Assembly: GCA_964017125.1 (NCBI GenBank) | Contig: OZ024911.1 | Coordinates: forward strand, 39,049,917 to 39,113,916 | Direction: 5' to 3' | Origin: Flabesymbios commensalis | Lineage: Eukaryota; Annelida; Polychaeta; Terebellida; Flabelligeridae | DNA: 64,000 nt | Part shown: positions 22,340-33,819 of the stretch, piece by piece | How the letters are laid out: every line of letters starts with the position of its first letter | Position numbering within the stretch: position 1 is the first letter of the stretch | Program-made: the position numbers and the translations under genes | The notes under the pieces: model-generated | Told to the model about the DNA's origin: nothing | The model's input: only the letters and a program-made list of their open reading frames with translations | The model's database searches: none

Positions 22340-24480
22340 ATTCAAGTCGGGTCTGTCCGACTATTGTTTTTTATGCCTGTGATTTTACAGTTGTGGAGGC
22401 TTGTTTGAGGTTTACTTCTTTTCAGCATGTTTAGTGTCTTTTGTGCTTTGTTGGTTATGTTCTTGTATACATGTGTGTTGTCCATCTGAGGTCTGACTGT
22501 AGTTCCCTACCAAGATATGGGTGGTGTGTAAAGCCACTATGTTTTTTTCTCTGTTTTAGATGAGCGCGCGCATTAGATTTAGACCGCTCATTACCAGAAA
22601 AATCATGTGTTTTTTTCTGTCCAGCGCGCGCAGTGAATTGTTGCCGATTTTCGAAAAAAAATAATTTGGTAGATAAAAAACATTCCGAAAAAAAGTTAAT
22701 TTTAGCCGAATTCAGGAAATAAAAAAACTTTTTTTGCAGCTATATTTTTTTGCTTGTTTTTCTCGTCGCCCTTATTAGCTTTATTTAAAATAGGTCAAAA
22801 TTGTTTTCATCTCGTCGCCCTCATTAACTTTTCCAGAAATTTGTCCAATGTTTTTTTTATTTGGTCGCCCTCATTAACTTTTCCGAAAATAGGTGGAATG
22901 GTTTTTTCCCCTAAATGTTTTTTTTCACCGCCCTCCCTCATTAGATTTTGGATTTTTTCTGATCTAAAACAGAGAAATAAGAACCAGTGGCCTAACTGGT
23001 GTTACCTGAGGTGTGTATAAAGGGCTATTTATTTCGGGGGGATCTTGTTGAAGTTCTAAACAATCTAATTTTGAATGTATCTGTGTGATACCGCAGTCAT
23101 CTGCGAAAGCCTATTTTTTTAATTGATGTTTTGGCTGATGTCATTGATGTAAAGAAAGAACATGAGGGCATTAAGAGGACTAAGAACTGTTCCCTGTGGC
23201 ACCCCGGTAGTGACTGGTACTGGATCAGACATTTTCCCTCAAGAACAATTTTCTGAATAATAACCATTTATTTATCCATTTATTGTTTTTTTCTTGAATT
23301 CCATAATTTTGTAATATTTTGAGATTAGTTTGTTATGCGCCACGGTGTCGAAAGCTTTCGAAAAGTCCAAAATGATTACGTCTAGGCCTACTTGTTTCTT
23401 CTTGTCTCTGAAGCCTTGTTGGCAATTTTCTCAGGGTTCCCATTCACACTGGAAATCAGGGAAAAATTGGAAAATTGGTATGACATCTGCTGTGAGCCAA
23501 TCCTGGGGAAGATCGCCGGTATTGTAAGAATTTTGAAAGATATTTTTTCAGGAATTTTGAGATGTCATCACCATGATCTCAAAGACATCTTATTGTTTTT
23601 TTGTCAGGTCCATTAGCTTTTTGAATATTTAGTTTGTAAATTTTGATATTCCGTTGGTTGTAAAGTTGATGTCAGGCATTGTTAAATTTGGATTATTTAC
23701 AGGAGGAATTTCTTGATAATTTCCTGTAGTAAAAACTGACTGGTATTGTTCGTTTAGTACTTGGGCCTTGCCTTTAATACCTGTTATGGTTTCTCCCTGT
23801 TCATTGGTTAACGGTGGTACTCCAGAACTGCCAAGTTCCCTGATTTTTTTCACAAAAATGTTAAGAACTAAAAAATCATCCTTGAGCATTTCTGTCAGAT
23901 AATTATTGTATGCATTACATCCTTTAATTTGTATTAAAATTGTGACTGTCACTGCTTTTCTTAAGTCTCTAATTCAATTGAGTACTTTTGTTATTTTATG
24001 AATTTGGAATAGATTCTGTCTTTTTTTTATTAATCTTTTTATTTCAGTTATCATCCATGGAACGTTCTAGTTTGCTCTTCAAAGTTTTTGATGGGATATA
24101 TTGATTTCTAATTTAGAAAATTCCATCTTTGAATAACTTATTTTATCAATAGCTCTTCTATAGAAATGTCTGACATTTTACTTAATTCTTCATAAAAGAA
24201 GAATAGAGAAGTTTTAACTTTGGTACTGTCAGCCTGTTTGAAATTGTAAACTTTAAGTGGTGCTTTTCTGTGCGGTTATTGTTTAAGATTGCACTGACAC
24301 TCATTCCGAGTGTTGTTTAAGTTTCATCTAATTGTGCAGGATAGGTTGAGAAGATTAAATCAAGAATATTGGATCCCCTGGTATGTTTTGAATTTATATT
24401 TAAGTTGTTGTCTTGATTTCTCCCAACGCTATCTACACGGAATAATATATGACTAACACCAGTCGAAGCTTAGCACTTTA
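22340..24480 (-). mobile_element. CR1/Jockey-like LINE, degraded, with a MITE inside
   Basis: Read on the minus strand from 24480: endonuclease end (LDLIFSTYPAQLDET), linker (PLTNEQGETITG, VFTTGNYQEIPP), RT palm GVPQGTVLSPL near 23200 and FADDCGITQIHSKLD near 23090, then after a MITE the thumb (SDLRWTTHMYKNITNKAQKT) near 22440-22490. Frames shift repeatedly between these parts, so it is dead. Both ends are ragged. The + frames in this interval are shadows. Confidence 0.8.
22533..22992. mobile_element. 460-bp TIR element inserted in the LINE
   Basis: Inverted ends of about 30 bases: GCCACTATGTTTTTTTCTCT, then GTTTTAGAT; right side ATCTAAAACAGAGAAATAAG, then AACCAGTGGC. Inside are four imperfect tandem units of 55-65 bases based on TCGCCCTCATTAACTTTTCC. 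LINE sequence resumes on each side. Confidence 0.8.
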
Positions 24481-24484
24481 CATT

Positions 24485-26185
24485 TTGGATGTATGTATAC
24501 ATGGTCCAGATATTTTGCAAATTATTTTTGAGATAAGTAAAATTACCTAAAAGCAAATGAACTACTCTTTTATTTTTTTTGTCTCACAAAAGGATCAGGT
24601 CATTGCCTGCCATTGCTGAACATATGAACATTGAATTATACTTAAATATGAATGTCAGCTGTCTCTTAAAATAATGATTCGTGGATAAACAAAATCATGA
24701 TTGTACTACTTGTTTGCTCTATTTGCAGTTACCCTGCTACCGTATGTAAATAAATACCCATGTTTCCTTTCCTAACTGGTAAAGATCAGCTTCGTAGTTT
24801 GCTCGGAACATCTATATTTAGTCTACGTGGGCTAAACTCTTTAGTTGCACAGTATATTTCTTCACCAACTTAAATCAAGCTTCGGGAAAACACAGATCCA
24901 TGTATAAATATTATATCCAAAATTCTGCTATAGAGCTATTTTGAATTATCTCAAGTAAAACGCATGGTGTTAAGATAATTTGTAAATAGTCAGCAGATTA
25001 TTAGTTAAATTACTGTGCTTAATGCATGTAATTAACATTTAAAAAAAATTATCTTGTCACCCACATAAATTTAAATTTTCAGTGCGGAGTAGAAAACAAT
25101 ACAACATAAAATATATAGGTCTAATGTGACCTTAAACTTTTACTGTGTATATTTTTCATTGCACAGTGGGACTGTTTTTGTGCGGACTACAAGAAGTTTA
25201 GTTGAATGTACTGCTAGTAGGCTTATATATTGCATTTAGGTATTTTCCTTCTTTATGGGCGATTCTAAGTGATAAATTAATTATTATTATTATTTAAGGA
25301 ATATGAAAATTGAAGCCAGCGGGACAGAGGTACCGCGCCTGTGTTCCACTTTGGATACAATTTGTATATGGGTCCGGTTGTAGTATGAAGATTGAAGAAA
25401 AAGACCTGGAACGAAGTGGTGTTTGGTTGGAAAGATTTATTTACCCAGGATCATGACAGCTGTTTCGCTGGTTGGCGTCAATTATTATTATTATAATGAT
25501 AATTGACATATAATAACAATGGGAACATGGCTTATTCAATTATAAATATATTTAATTATTTTTGTTTTCCAACTTCACCGTTATGATCCTAGCCATTTGT
25601 TCAATATTTTATACTTATATACATGATATATGGGACACATACCCATTCAAAGCTGCTGTAAGTAACATATAACCTGAATACAACATAATATTTCGGCTTA
25701 CCTGTTTTCCAAAGGGGGTGGACGGACGTGACAGATTTTTATTTGTCAATATTTAGTTAATAACATTATTCGTACATGTGAAATGTTATATCTGCTGGTA
25801 TTATACACATACATGTAGTAGGCCACCTAATAAAGACAAAATATAAATCATTATGTAATAATTAAAATTTTAAAGAGATATAACTAATTGAAAAAGTCAA
25901 AATCCCTGAAAAAACGTTCAAGTATATTGATTTACAAACAACCCCAGATAATTGGACTATATATACAAAGATATTGGTGGCATTATATGGAATTGACTGT
26001 CTAATGCTATATTACACACTTTTTAATCAGAGTAAAATGAAAAATAAGTTTAAAAAATATAGATGCTAACTCGTAACAGTGCATTTTTGTATATTATTAT
26101 TATCTAGTGAGAAAAAATCAACATTAGGCAGACCAACTATATTATATTAAAAAGGTTAAAGCAAGTACTAGACAGACCAAGTTAT
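24485..26185. other. No gene seen
   Basis: AT-rich intergenic sequence of 1.7 kb; no coding motif, inverted-repeat element or SINE could be recognised. Confidence 0.4.
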
Positions 26186-26186
26186 A

Positions 26187-26221
26187 TATATATATATAGA
26201 GAGAGAGAGACAGATATATAT

Positions 26222-26251
<30 letters not shown>
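26187..26251. repeat. TA/GA microsatellite
   Basis: (TA)n, then (GA)n, then (TA)n. It continues past the MITE at 26519-26531, so the MITE landed within the TA run. Confidence 0.95.
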
Positions 26252-26252
<1 letters not shown>

Positions 26253-26519
26253 CTAGAATCCAATGTATTATTGGGTCTTTCATTGTATTATTGGGTCTTT
26301 TAGAATGACCCAACAATACCCGTCATTTAGTTAAGATAGAAACTTAACTAAATGACGGGAAACTTATAGATTGGTGGCGCCACCTCCGTCCCCGACCACC
26401 GACCCTAAAGCTACTATCTTAGAAGTTTCTTTTAAATGTGTCTAAATTATGGTTCCTTTAAAAGACCCAATAATACGGTATAACAAAAGAAAGACCCAAT
26501 AATAAATTGGATTCTAGTA
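26252..26519. mobile_element. Mariner-like MITE
   Basis: CTAGAATCCAATGTATTATT followed by GGGTCTTT, and the inverse ending AATTGGATTCTAG, form 28-base TIRs with one mismatch, in a TA context. An inner hairpin CCCGTCATTTAGTTAAG / CTTAACTAAATGACGGG lies at 26319-26360, and a second GGGTCTTT follows the left TIR. Confidence 0.85.
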
Positions 26520-26718
26520 TATATATATATATTAGGCAGACTGAGTTACAGGGTTTTATTGACCGTTTACATATCAACTAAAATTGGCCCTATTGGTCAT
26601 AATTTGTATCAATGTTTGTATAATGTTTTTTTTTTTGATGCGGCGGTTATACGTTTTGGGTTTGAACAGCTGGAGTCTCTGCATATTATGTGTGCACCAG
26701 TAGGCTATTCAAGGAAAG

Positions 26719-26806
26719 ATATCGTCCGCCGCGGGACTAGAACCCGCTACCCCCGTACTCTCAGTTAACCATGCAAGCTACCAATGAGCTATCCTGATGC
26801 CACAAA
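26719..26806 (-). tRNA. tRNA-like sequence or SINE head, probably not functional
   Basis: On the minus strand TAGCTCATTGGTAGC resembles an A box and D arm, and GCGGGTTCTAGTCCCGC is a perfect T arm/B box. The anticodon arm between them does not pair well and the acceptor ends do not match, so this is more likely a tRNA-derived SINE head or pseudogene. Confidence 0.45.
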
Positions 26807-27069
26807 TAACACGAACAACTCAACATGACAAGGCTAAACACCTGTTATCACCATGAGACCTAAAATATGAAATTATGACATTATTTTGTTATTCTGCTGA
26901 TACATAAGTATAAATGTATAATTATATATATACATATATACATGTCAACTGTCAAGGGGAAGTTACACATTCTTAATTTATCAATACAGCAATCGTGCCG
27001 ACAGGAAGAGATTGCTCTGGTCACAGAATGGGCTAGATCAAGCTTATTGGGAAACACAGCACTTTGGCA

Positions 27070-28190
27070 ATACAAATAAAATCATGCTTACCTTTAAAGA
27101 TTCAATCGTTAGAATATTTACACAGCGGTGGAGACAAGATATCGAGAGTTCAAGTAAGCTGCGCACATATTAGTTAGTAAAAAATATTTGTGTGTGGAAC
27201 CATACGTCTTAAATATAAAGGGGAACCACCTCATAACAGCAATGGCGAGATATAGAATGAGCTCACACGATTTAAAAATAGAGAGAGGACGATACAATAA
27301 TCCAAAAACTCCAATAAACCAACGAATATGCACAAGGTGCGAATCAAACGAAATTGACGAAATACATCTACTTATCCATGTAATGCTATGAACAATGAAC
27401 GCGAAATCTTGTTTAATTCTGTAGCCGCAATTATCAATATGCAACCAACAAATGATATGTTTCTACGAATTATGACATCTAGAGACATAACAGTGATGGA
27501 GTCACTAGCGCAATTTATCTATGGTTGTTTTAAACACATTAAGGGTTAAAAATGCTGAGTATAATAAACCACAAGTCACATGTCGCTATATTATCGACAT
27601 TATCATGCCTTCATGATCTGACTTGGATATTACCACATATCAGGACGGCTGTTGCTCTCGGATCTTATTATTTGGCTTTTTAGGGCCGGTTAGGGACGTT
27701 TCCGTCGCCTTTGTTTTCAGACGAGGTGGGGTCTTATCAGCTTATGGAGGATTTGAGAGTTGCTAAGGCTACTGATTTTATCTATGAGGTCGCGAATGTT
27801 TTTCTTTGATTGTAACTCCGGGTATGTGGCACTAACTAGGTCGTGATTGAAATGGTATGAATTAAACAATATAGTGAATTAAAATAAGCTGTAATGTGTG
27901 AGGGTCATGTCCTGCGTGAGTGGCACAAATAACTATTACCCGTCACACTTTACAATGCCATTCAATTTTGTTCTAAATAGCAGGCATTCATATTATCGTA
28001 ATAGCCAGTGTTTTTGTGGCAATGCCAGTTAACATGATTTTAGTTATGTATGTCATACTATGTATATTGTCATATGATTTTAACAAATTACCAATGTTGT
28101 ATATTGATATACATATCTCTCTTATTTCTATGACAAATAAGTCTGGATTGACTTTCTTTCTGTCAATAAAATATCTGTCTGTCTGACTAC
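27070..28190 (+). mobile_element. LINE-B 3' end copy
   Basis: The + strand carries the C-terminal zinc-knuckle region (IERGRYNNP, ICTRCESNEIDEIHLLIH) and the 3' untranslated region of the LINE at 41730-46438. It ends in a CTGTCTGTCTG tail at 28178-28190. 5' truncation and 3' tail are typical of target-primed LINE insertion. Confidence 0.85.
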
Positions 28191-28268
28191 CCAGTAAACA
28201 CAAAACATCTTCGACGTCGTTCCAACATTGTATGAATGTTATGCAAATGTTTTGTGTTTACTGCAAGT
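28190..28268. mobile_element. CAGCAAACA-type MITE, short
   Basis: CCCAGTAAACACAAAACATC and ATGTTTTGTGTTTACTGC are inverted. The core has TTCGACGTCGTTCCAACATT. It starts directly at the LINE tail. Confidence 0.75.
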
Positions 28269-28269
28269 G

Positions 28270-29140
28270 TTATATAATTAATATTATTGTATATATAGCT
28301 TGTTCTGATAAGTGACCATTTTGGATTCTGGGCCGCCAATGGTCCAAAATAACCGCCGAAAAAAGGCCAATATGATTTTTATTTGCAATTTAACCTAATA
28401 ATCTTCGCAACAATCCATATTGCCACGAAATAAATCACGCAAAAAATCCCACGCCTGTTTAATAGCTGACATAAAGGCGTGTGCTATTAGGTCAACGTCG
28501 CGTGTTAGCCGCGTAGCCTATATGGCATACACCTTGCTTTGTGTTATTCATGCGAAACCGCAGCACGACATAAATCTGTGCTCATTCAAACCCTATATGC
28601 ACTAACAATATTCACGCTGAATGGTGCAGCAACAGTTTTAGTGTGCTTCAATTTGTTCTTTAACTACACATACATTAATCATGCTATAAGTGTAGTGTTT
28701 TCATCATAAAAGATTTTTTGAAACTGCACTGGATTTCACAGTTTCTGTGTGAGAAGAGCGGATCGTCCTAATCACAATGCTCACTCATCGTACAACTGAA
28801 TCCTAATATAATATATATCTGCGCAGTGACTTCATAAGCCGAGGCGCCATGCACACATGTGACATGTGAGTCTGTGTATGTACATGCACTCTGTCTCTGT
28901 TACGATCATCATGATCATGGTAAGTAAGCATATTTTCGTGTTCAGTCTCATATTATACATTAGTATTCACCATAAGATAATTTATGTGAAAAAAAAAGAT
29001 TTAAAATAATTATCACGTATAGGTACAATAAGATCGTTTTGAGAGATGGCTACAGTCGATAAAATAGCTTAGTCACTTGAGTCATATTCATTTCCTGTAA
29101 GTTAGATGAATAAGTTAGAATAAGGTATTTTATTATAAAT
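28270..29140. other. No gene assigned; possible splice donor
   Basis: No family is recognised. CATGATCATGGTAAGTAAG near 28907-28925 contains an ATG directly before a consensus GTAAGT donor, which could be a first exon, but nothing else supports it. Confidence 0.25.
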
Positions 29141-29195
29141 TAACCCTTTATGCGCCAGAATCTGACGTCAGTAGACGTCAGATTCTGACGCATAA
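29141..29195. repeat. TTAACCCTTT start with perfect hairpin
   Basis: TTAACCCTTTATGCGCCAG leads into AATCTGACGTC...GACGTCAGATT. The same following phrase, CGTAGACCCATAACATA, recurs near 38024, so it is part of a dispersed, perhaps piggyBac-type, repeat whose other end I could not fix. Confidence 0.5.
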
Positions 29196-29534
29196 AGACG
29201 ACCCCGGCACTGACATTTTTTTTTATAATAGTCGTAGACCCATAACATATACGTATTCAAATGAACCAGAATGTTTTAACTAGGATTTTTATGATAATTT
29301 CAAAATGTGGGAAACATAGATGTATCATGTATAACGTTTGTATCATTAACATGAATATTTCATATAATTTTAGTTTCATTGTGATCTCTCTAATTATAAT
29401 TATTATGCACTGTGTGACATTAAGTAGGCCTACTGTTCATTTGAATGACACATACGTCTGTATGACTACTCGTCGTCGATAAATATGTATCTATCTCTAT
29501 CTATATGCTCTATAGAAAACAGAGGTCCCAGTAA

Positions 29535-29615
29535 AAAAAAACATTTGTCGGCCCAACATCTTCGACGTTGGTCCAACATTGTATAAATGTTATAGAAATG
29601 TTTTTTCTGTGGTTG
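29535..29615. mobile_element. CAGCAAACA-type MITE, degraded
   Basis: The core CATCTTCGACGTTGGTCCAA and the flanking ACATTTGTCGG / TTATAGAAATGTTTTT match the 28190 copy, with worn ends. Confidence 0.55.
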
Positions 29616-29787
29616 GTGTAATAGCAAGAATATATATTCTTGGTAATAGGTTGAATGGTTGATATATATGGTTGAATGCTATTTTAGAAGTGCGCGCCGC
29701 CTCGCTTCAGTAAGCAAATTCAATCTTCTCTGTGCACATATTGTTCCGGTTTACAAGCAATACGCAAGGTCATATCTAGAGATTGGT

Positions 29788-29812
29788 ACGTGGGGGGGGG
29801 GGGGGGGGGGGG
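29788..29812. repeat. Poly-G run
   Basis: About 22 G in a row. Similar runs lie at 16559-16572 and 37645-37657, and a C run at 31041-31053. Confidence 0.9.
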
Positions 29813-29961
29813 TAAAGATTTTTCAAATCTGATATCGTGGCCTCACCATGCGCCCTCAAACTAGGGGGTCTGGGAGTTGTCCCATCAGAAACTTTTTTTC
29901 AAACCCAATAGGCTTGACATATGGCATTTTAGTGGCATCATTCTACTATATCTACTCGTTA

Positions 29962-30204
29962 TTAACCCTTTAACCGCAAAATTATTCAATTGGAATTTTC
30001 AGTCACTCGAAGTTGTGTCTCGCTGACGCGATCCACAACTTTGAGTGAGTGAAAATTATTCAGATTTAACAAAATGGAAGTCAACAAATTTCAATCTTGC
30101 AGATTATTGTCACTTTTTATCCTTAACAGGTTTAAAAGCTGATATGTGATGTGCTAAAAAAATGCAAAAACGAACATAGACGGCACCGGCGGTGAAAGGG
30201 TTAA
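29962..30204. mobile_element. piggyBac-type MITE, copy 1 (inverted)
   Basis: TTAACCCTTTAACCGC at the left; GGTGAAAGGGTTAA at the right. It has the internal hairpin CACTCGAAGTTGTGTCTCGC / CACAACTTTGAGTG shared with copies at 34227 and 49312. Confidence 0.8.
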
Positions 30205-30252
30205 CCTGACAGTTGTAATGCTTACACACAGGCACTTGTTTGCACATAGGCC

Positions 30253-30342
30253 TGCACTACTCTGCAAAGCCAAAAGGCAGTAAGTGCTCACTTGCAACGT
30301 AAGCAGTTAATACTGCAGTGCCTTTTGACTTTGCACGGCAGA
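30253..30342. repeat. CTGCC...GGCAG palindromic repeat, copy 2
   Basis: CTCTGCAAAGCCAAAAGGCAG faces CTGCAGTGCCTTTTGACTTT, then GCACGGCAG. Family also at 8083 and 32598. Confidence 0.7.
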
Positions 30343-30515
30343 TAACAGGTCAAACTGGGTCAGGAGAACCTCCCCTCATGAATATGAATGAAATGACGCT
30401 AGCTGCGCCAACCAGACACAGGGTTCAAATTTCAAGACCTGTGTCTGGAGAGCAGTTTTATAGGTCTGAGGCAGAGCACGCTACATCTTGTCACAGAGGA
30501 GCCCCATAAAACTGA
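30343..30515 (-). mobile_element. Old dimeric tRNA-SINE fragment
   Basis: CTGGGTCAGGAGAACCTCC, CCAGACACAGGGTTCAAATT, GGTCTGAGGCAGAGCACGC and CACAGAGGAGCCCC follow the minus-strand SINE order with many changes and an internal insertion. Confidence 0.65.
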
Positions 30516-30724
30516 ATCTTAGCTTAATGAGTGGACAATGAATAAATATTATTTGAAACTTGACTATAGCGAGCTCGAGAGCGGGTACGGCCCATGGCGT
30601 TACAGGCGGTGTGTTAATCACTATTATAATTTTATGGCGCCAGGGCCCAGCCCTTGGAGTCAGGTAGTCTTCTAGTATACCGCGGTATGTGTGCACCAGG
30701 TAAATACACCCATATGTAGTCTCC

Positions 30725-30768
30725 AGTTTTATTTATGATTATTTATGATTATTTATGATTATTTATGT
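30725..30768. repeat. 11-bp tandem repeat
   Basis: Four units of TATTTATGATT. Confidence 0.9.
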
Positions 30769-30967
30769 GTCATTAAAATATATGTATACTTACATACACT
30801 GTAATGTATACAACAGGCGCAGTTATGTATATTCACATGAAAATATTCATAATAATTAGGCTCGTAAATAATTTAATCAAGCTTGTTATAATATATTTTA
30901 ATGAACATATGATATTATAAAATATGCACCATAACTACTCAAAATAAAACTAAACAGCATTGCCATG

Positions 30968-31232
30968 ATATCGTCCCCTTGGCGTTAGAAGGTGCTAAAC
31001 TCAGTGGCGGATCCAGCATAGGGCGTACCCGGCGTACGCCCCCCCCCCCCCGTTATTGGTGAAAATATTTAATTTTCATGCATTTTTTTGTAATAAAGTG
31101 AAGCTAACACTCCTTTTTTCAGCCAAAATGTGGCTTACGCCCCCTCCTTTTGCACATTCTGGATCCGCCATTGCTAAACTGCCACTTTACAAAGTGGCAG
31201 TTTAGCACCTTCTAACTCCAATGGGACGATAT
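30968..31232. mobile_element. Palindromic repeat split by a MITE
   Basis: Without the inserted MITE, ATATCGTCCCCTTGGCGTTA, then GAAGGTGCTAAACTGCCACTTT, is followed directly by its inverse to GGGACGATAT, about 45 bases per arm. Confidence 0.8.
31002..31173. mobile_element. hAT-like MITE in the left arm of the palindrome
   Basis: CAGTGGCGGATCCAG and its inverse CTGGATCCGCCATTG bound 172 bases. The direct repeat CTAAACT flanks it (30995-31001, 31174-31180), one short of the 8 bases usual for hAT. Confidence 0.75.
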
Positions 31233-31497
31233 GTAGATGACGCATATAATTATGTTCCTACACTGGGTTATCAGTGAGTTTCACAGTCACAGTCTGAAGA
31301 GACACTGGTGACACGAGTGAAATATGTTCCCCGCACAATAAAAAAATAGAGATAAAATAGCTACTACTATTTTTATACCGTCCTCTTTGAATCAGAAAGG
31401 GCTCAAAGCAGAATGACTTAAAACCTGGTCAATCTATTTTAGCAGGTTTTAAAGCTCACTGAAGAGCAAATTATTAGCAAATGGTTACAACAGAACC

Positions 31498-31745
31498 TGC
31501 TCATAGTGAAATACACAAACAGTTAAAAGTTGCTCGATGTTGTTTGTGTTAGTATCATAACCTGCGCAATCAACTTGAGCAGGTTCTAACGCTCACAAAG
31601 CAGAGCACATGATTAGAACAGAACTAACTTGCTCAAGTAAAATACACAAACAGTTAAAAACTGCTCAATGTTGTTTGTGTTAGTTTCATAACCTGCTCAA
31701 TCAACTAAGTTAGTTTTAATAGAAAAAGGCACATTTTGGTCATAC
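31498..31745. repeat. Tandem duplication, 131-bp period
   Basis: AAATACACAAACAGTTAAAA and TGTTGTTTGTGTTAGT recur in two units; AACCTGCTCAATCAACT is the junction phrase. Confidence 0.8.
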
Positions 31746-31934
31746 AGGAGCAATTGAGCCCGTTCCGATTCTGAGTTGACGATACGTAACGTAACATAGC
31801 AGCAAAAAAGCGTGGACAAAAGTGTAGAAACTTCAAAAATATTTACAACTTAACCTTTTTACAGATTATATAAAAAAAACATTAAAAACTATATGGTATT
31901 TAGTAGATCACCTGAAAAAATCTAATAATAAATT

Positions 31935-32485
31935 GTGTTATATAGCATTACCATACACTCCTGAAAAGCGTAAAGCATTGAACTAAATAAAACCTAGTAA
32001 CATCTAACACTAACTTAGACCCAACACTGGAACATTAACATATAAACCGGTAGCTATATTTATGATTTCTATATTTGTATTAAACTATGAGTAGGCCCTA
32101 TGATTTTGATAGATGATAATATCTCGCTATGTACCTATTGGTTTATAGATTTATACATACACCTGGTCTATGTACCGTAGATCTAGTGTAGTGTCCATAA
32201 TTTATATGAACTTTAGCCTATATATAAAGTTGTATAATTATTTAATGTCTTTTATAGCTATTTATTTCAAGTAGCCTAATTCTCCTTTATTAAGGTCCTA
32301 TTTAAAAAATCCTTAAATACATGTTGAATATTAAGTGTTAGTATATAGAGTATGAAGTTGGCCTATGCTAGTTGGATTGTCCTTATAATGTATGTATAGG
32401 TCATATCCCCATGTTATGATTATTAATGGCAGCAGGAGTATTTGCGAGTGTGCTCAGTTGACTATGCACACAACAGAAAGTGTTT
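31935..32485. other. No gene seen
   Basis: AT-rich intergenic sequence. Confidence 0.35.
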
Positions 32486-32489
32486 TAAA

Positions 32490-32835
32490 GCACTGTCACA
32501 CTTGACCGGACTGAGCAGCGAACTTCACCGGACAGCGCCGCCGAGGATCCACACGATCTAATACGGAAGGATAAGGAGCACATTCAGAACATATCTGCCT
32601 TGCAAAGCCAAAACGCAGTATCTGCTTACTCTACAAGTAAGCAGATACTGCCTTTTGGCTTTGCAGAGCAAAGATATATAATTATAGGAAAACATTCTGA
32701 CGGACGTAATGAACGTCATCGACCTTGCGTATTTGCCGGACAACGACAGAACATTAAGCGAATATTGACGAACACCAACTGATGCCGTTCGTTCCTTCGC
32801 CGTCGGATTTATCCGGCCGAGTGTTACAAGGTTAT
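32490..32835. mobile_element. TIR element holding a palindromic repeat
   Basis: CACTGTCACACTTGACCGGA at the left faces TCCGGCCGAGTGTTAC at the right. Both subterminal regions are GC-richer than surroundings. The palindrome at 32598 sits inside. Confidence 0.55.
32598..32672. repeat. CTGCC...GGCAG palindromic repeat, copy 3
   Basis: Arms GCAAAGCCAAAACGCAGTAT then CTGCTTACT, and AGTAAGCAGATACTGCCTTT then TGGCTTTGC, about 34 bases each, centre TCTACA. Confidence 0.85.
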
Positions 32836-32839
32836 TAGG

Positions 32840-33580
32840 GACTGTGCGTGCGTTCCATGTGTCTAGTCTGTTGGGTTGTGTAAAAAAAAGCAAAATTTTA
32901 GGTAGATTCTTGGCACTGACGTCTAAACACATCTAGAAACATCACTGATTAAGAAAAAAACGGATGCCAGTCTTTTCATGAACTTTAACACAATGTATTT
33001 TGTATTTCAAAATGGCTGAATATTTTTTTCTAGAATAACGGTCGCTTATCGCTGAAATGTTGGACAATTCGTTGGGGTATACTATATTAATTCACTTAAA
33101 AGAACACAAAATTGCTGGAAATGGGCCTAAGCAGAACGTTAGTTTAAAAGCAAAATCTAAGATGGCCGCCAAGCTTTTGCAAAACACCATAAATTATATT
33201 AATCGACACACATGAGGAAAATATTGATATCTAGTCATGTGTTTCGACATATCAAGTTAGAATGACTAATATCTTATACTTTATTAAACCTCTCTATCCA
33301 TCTGGAAGCACTTGACAAAATCCAACATGGCTGCCAGATTATACGGTTTCATCTGACATACACTAACGCTCATATTGATCAACAAATAAGAGGATCGTAC
33401 TCATATTTCACCATGAATTTACAGAATGAATAAACTGTTATGATTGATTAGAACATTATGTACCGGTACATTTAAAAATCTTCATTTTGTTCACATGCTC
33501 AGTTTTATTGTTAGAAATATACGACTACCCTATATGGGGGTTGTGAACTTATTGCATCAACATCAAAGTTCAGGCAGTTT
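32840..33580. other. No gene seen
   Basis: AT-rich intergenic sequence with AAGATGGCCGCC-type phrases that also occur near 37285 and 38760, suggesting worn dispersed repeats. Confidence 0.35.
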
Positions 33581-33585
33581 GTTAT

Positions 33586-33819
33586 TCATCCTGGATATCT
33601 TTGCCAATCAGTGGTCACTATAAGGTTCGTGTAGTTATCGCCCTCCCCGCCGCATTTACAAAGTTCGGTGCATATCACATTTTTAACTCTGCGTGAACAT
33701 CTTCCTGAACATTTTAATTTCACACAGTTGCATCTTACTAGCTGCAGCACTGACTCTGAGGCTTCTCCAACCTGAGAAAGAGTAGCCAACAGTGTGTCAT
33801 TATTTGATGTTACGCCAGC
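33586..33819 (-). CDS. Cysteine-rich C-terminal domain fragment, function unknown
   Basis: The open minus-strand stretch reads AGVTSNNDTLLATLSQ, then VLQLVRCNCVKLKCSGRCSR and VICTELCKCGG. The CxC...CxxxC...CTxxCxC spacing resembles cysteine-rich tails of a recurrent invertebrate protein family, usually preceded by a W/H-rich stretch and a short linker; just upstream, in another frame, MVWHQYVELDP and GWRNI are present. TCTCACCTTAG at the 5' edge could be a splice acceptor. A typical third cysteine near the end is missing (GEGDNYTN). No other exon was found, so this may be a stranded fragment of a repetitive gene. The match is from memory of motif layout and needs a profile search. Confidence 0.4.
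   Translation of the reverse strand, partial: AGVTSNNDTLLATLSQVGEASESVLQLVRCNCVKLKCSGRCSRRVKNVICTELCKCGGEGDNYTNLIVTTDWQRYPG

Larger units (their letters stand above)
30930..31930. repeat. LINE-B 3'-UTR-like repeat R1, divergent copy with insertions
   Basis: Segments ACAGCATTGCCATGATA, AATAGAGATAAAATAGCTAC and, after an interruption, GCAGCAAAAAAGCG...AACTATATGGTATTTAG match the repeat at 41900-42200 in order. The palindrome at 30968 and tandem DNA at 31498-31740 interrupt it. Confidence 0.55.

Noticed and set aside
23330-23616. Plus-strand frames of 65-74 codons
   Set aside because: Antisense to LINE RT motifs (FADD, GVPQGTVLSPL on the minus strand).
26719-26806. Functional tRNA gene
   Set aside because: The T arm is good but the anticodon arm does not pair and the acceptor stem is absent.
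28907-28925. First exon ending in an ATG before GTAAGT, and a similar one at 36893
   Set aside because: A donor-like sequence alone is common by chance; no downstream exon could be linked.
32558-32932. 124-codon minus-strand frame
   Set aside because: Crosses a palindromic repeat and both ends of a TIR element; no domain, composition like random sequence.
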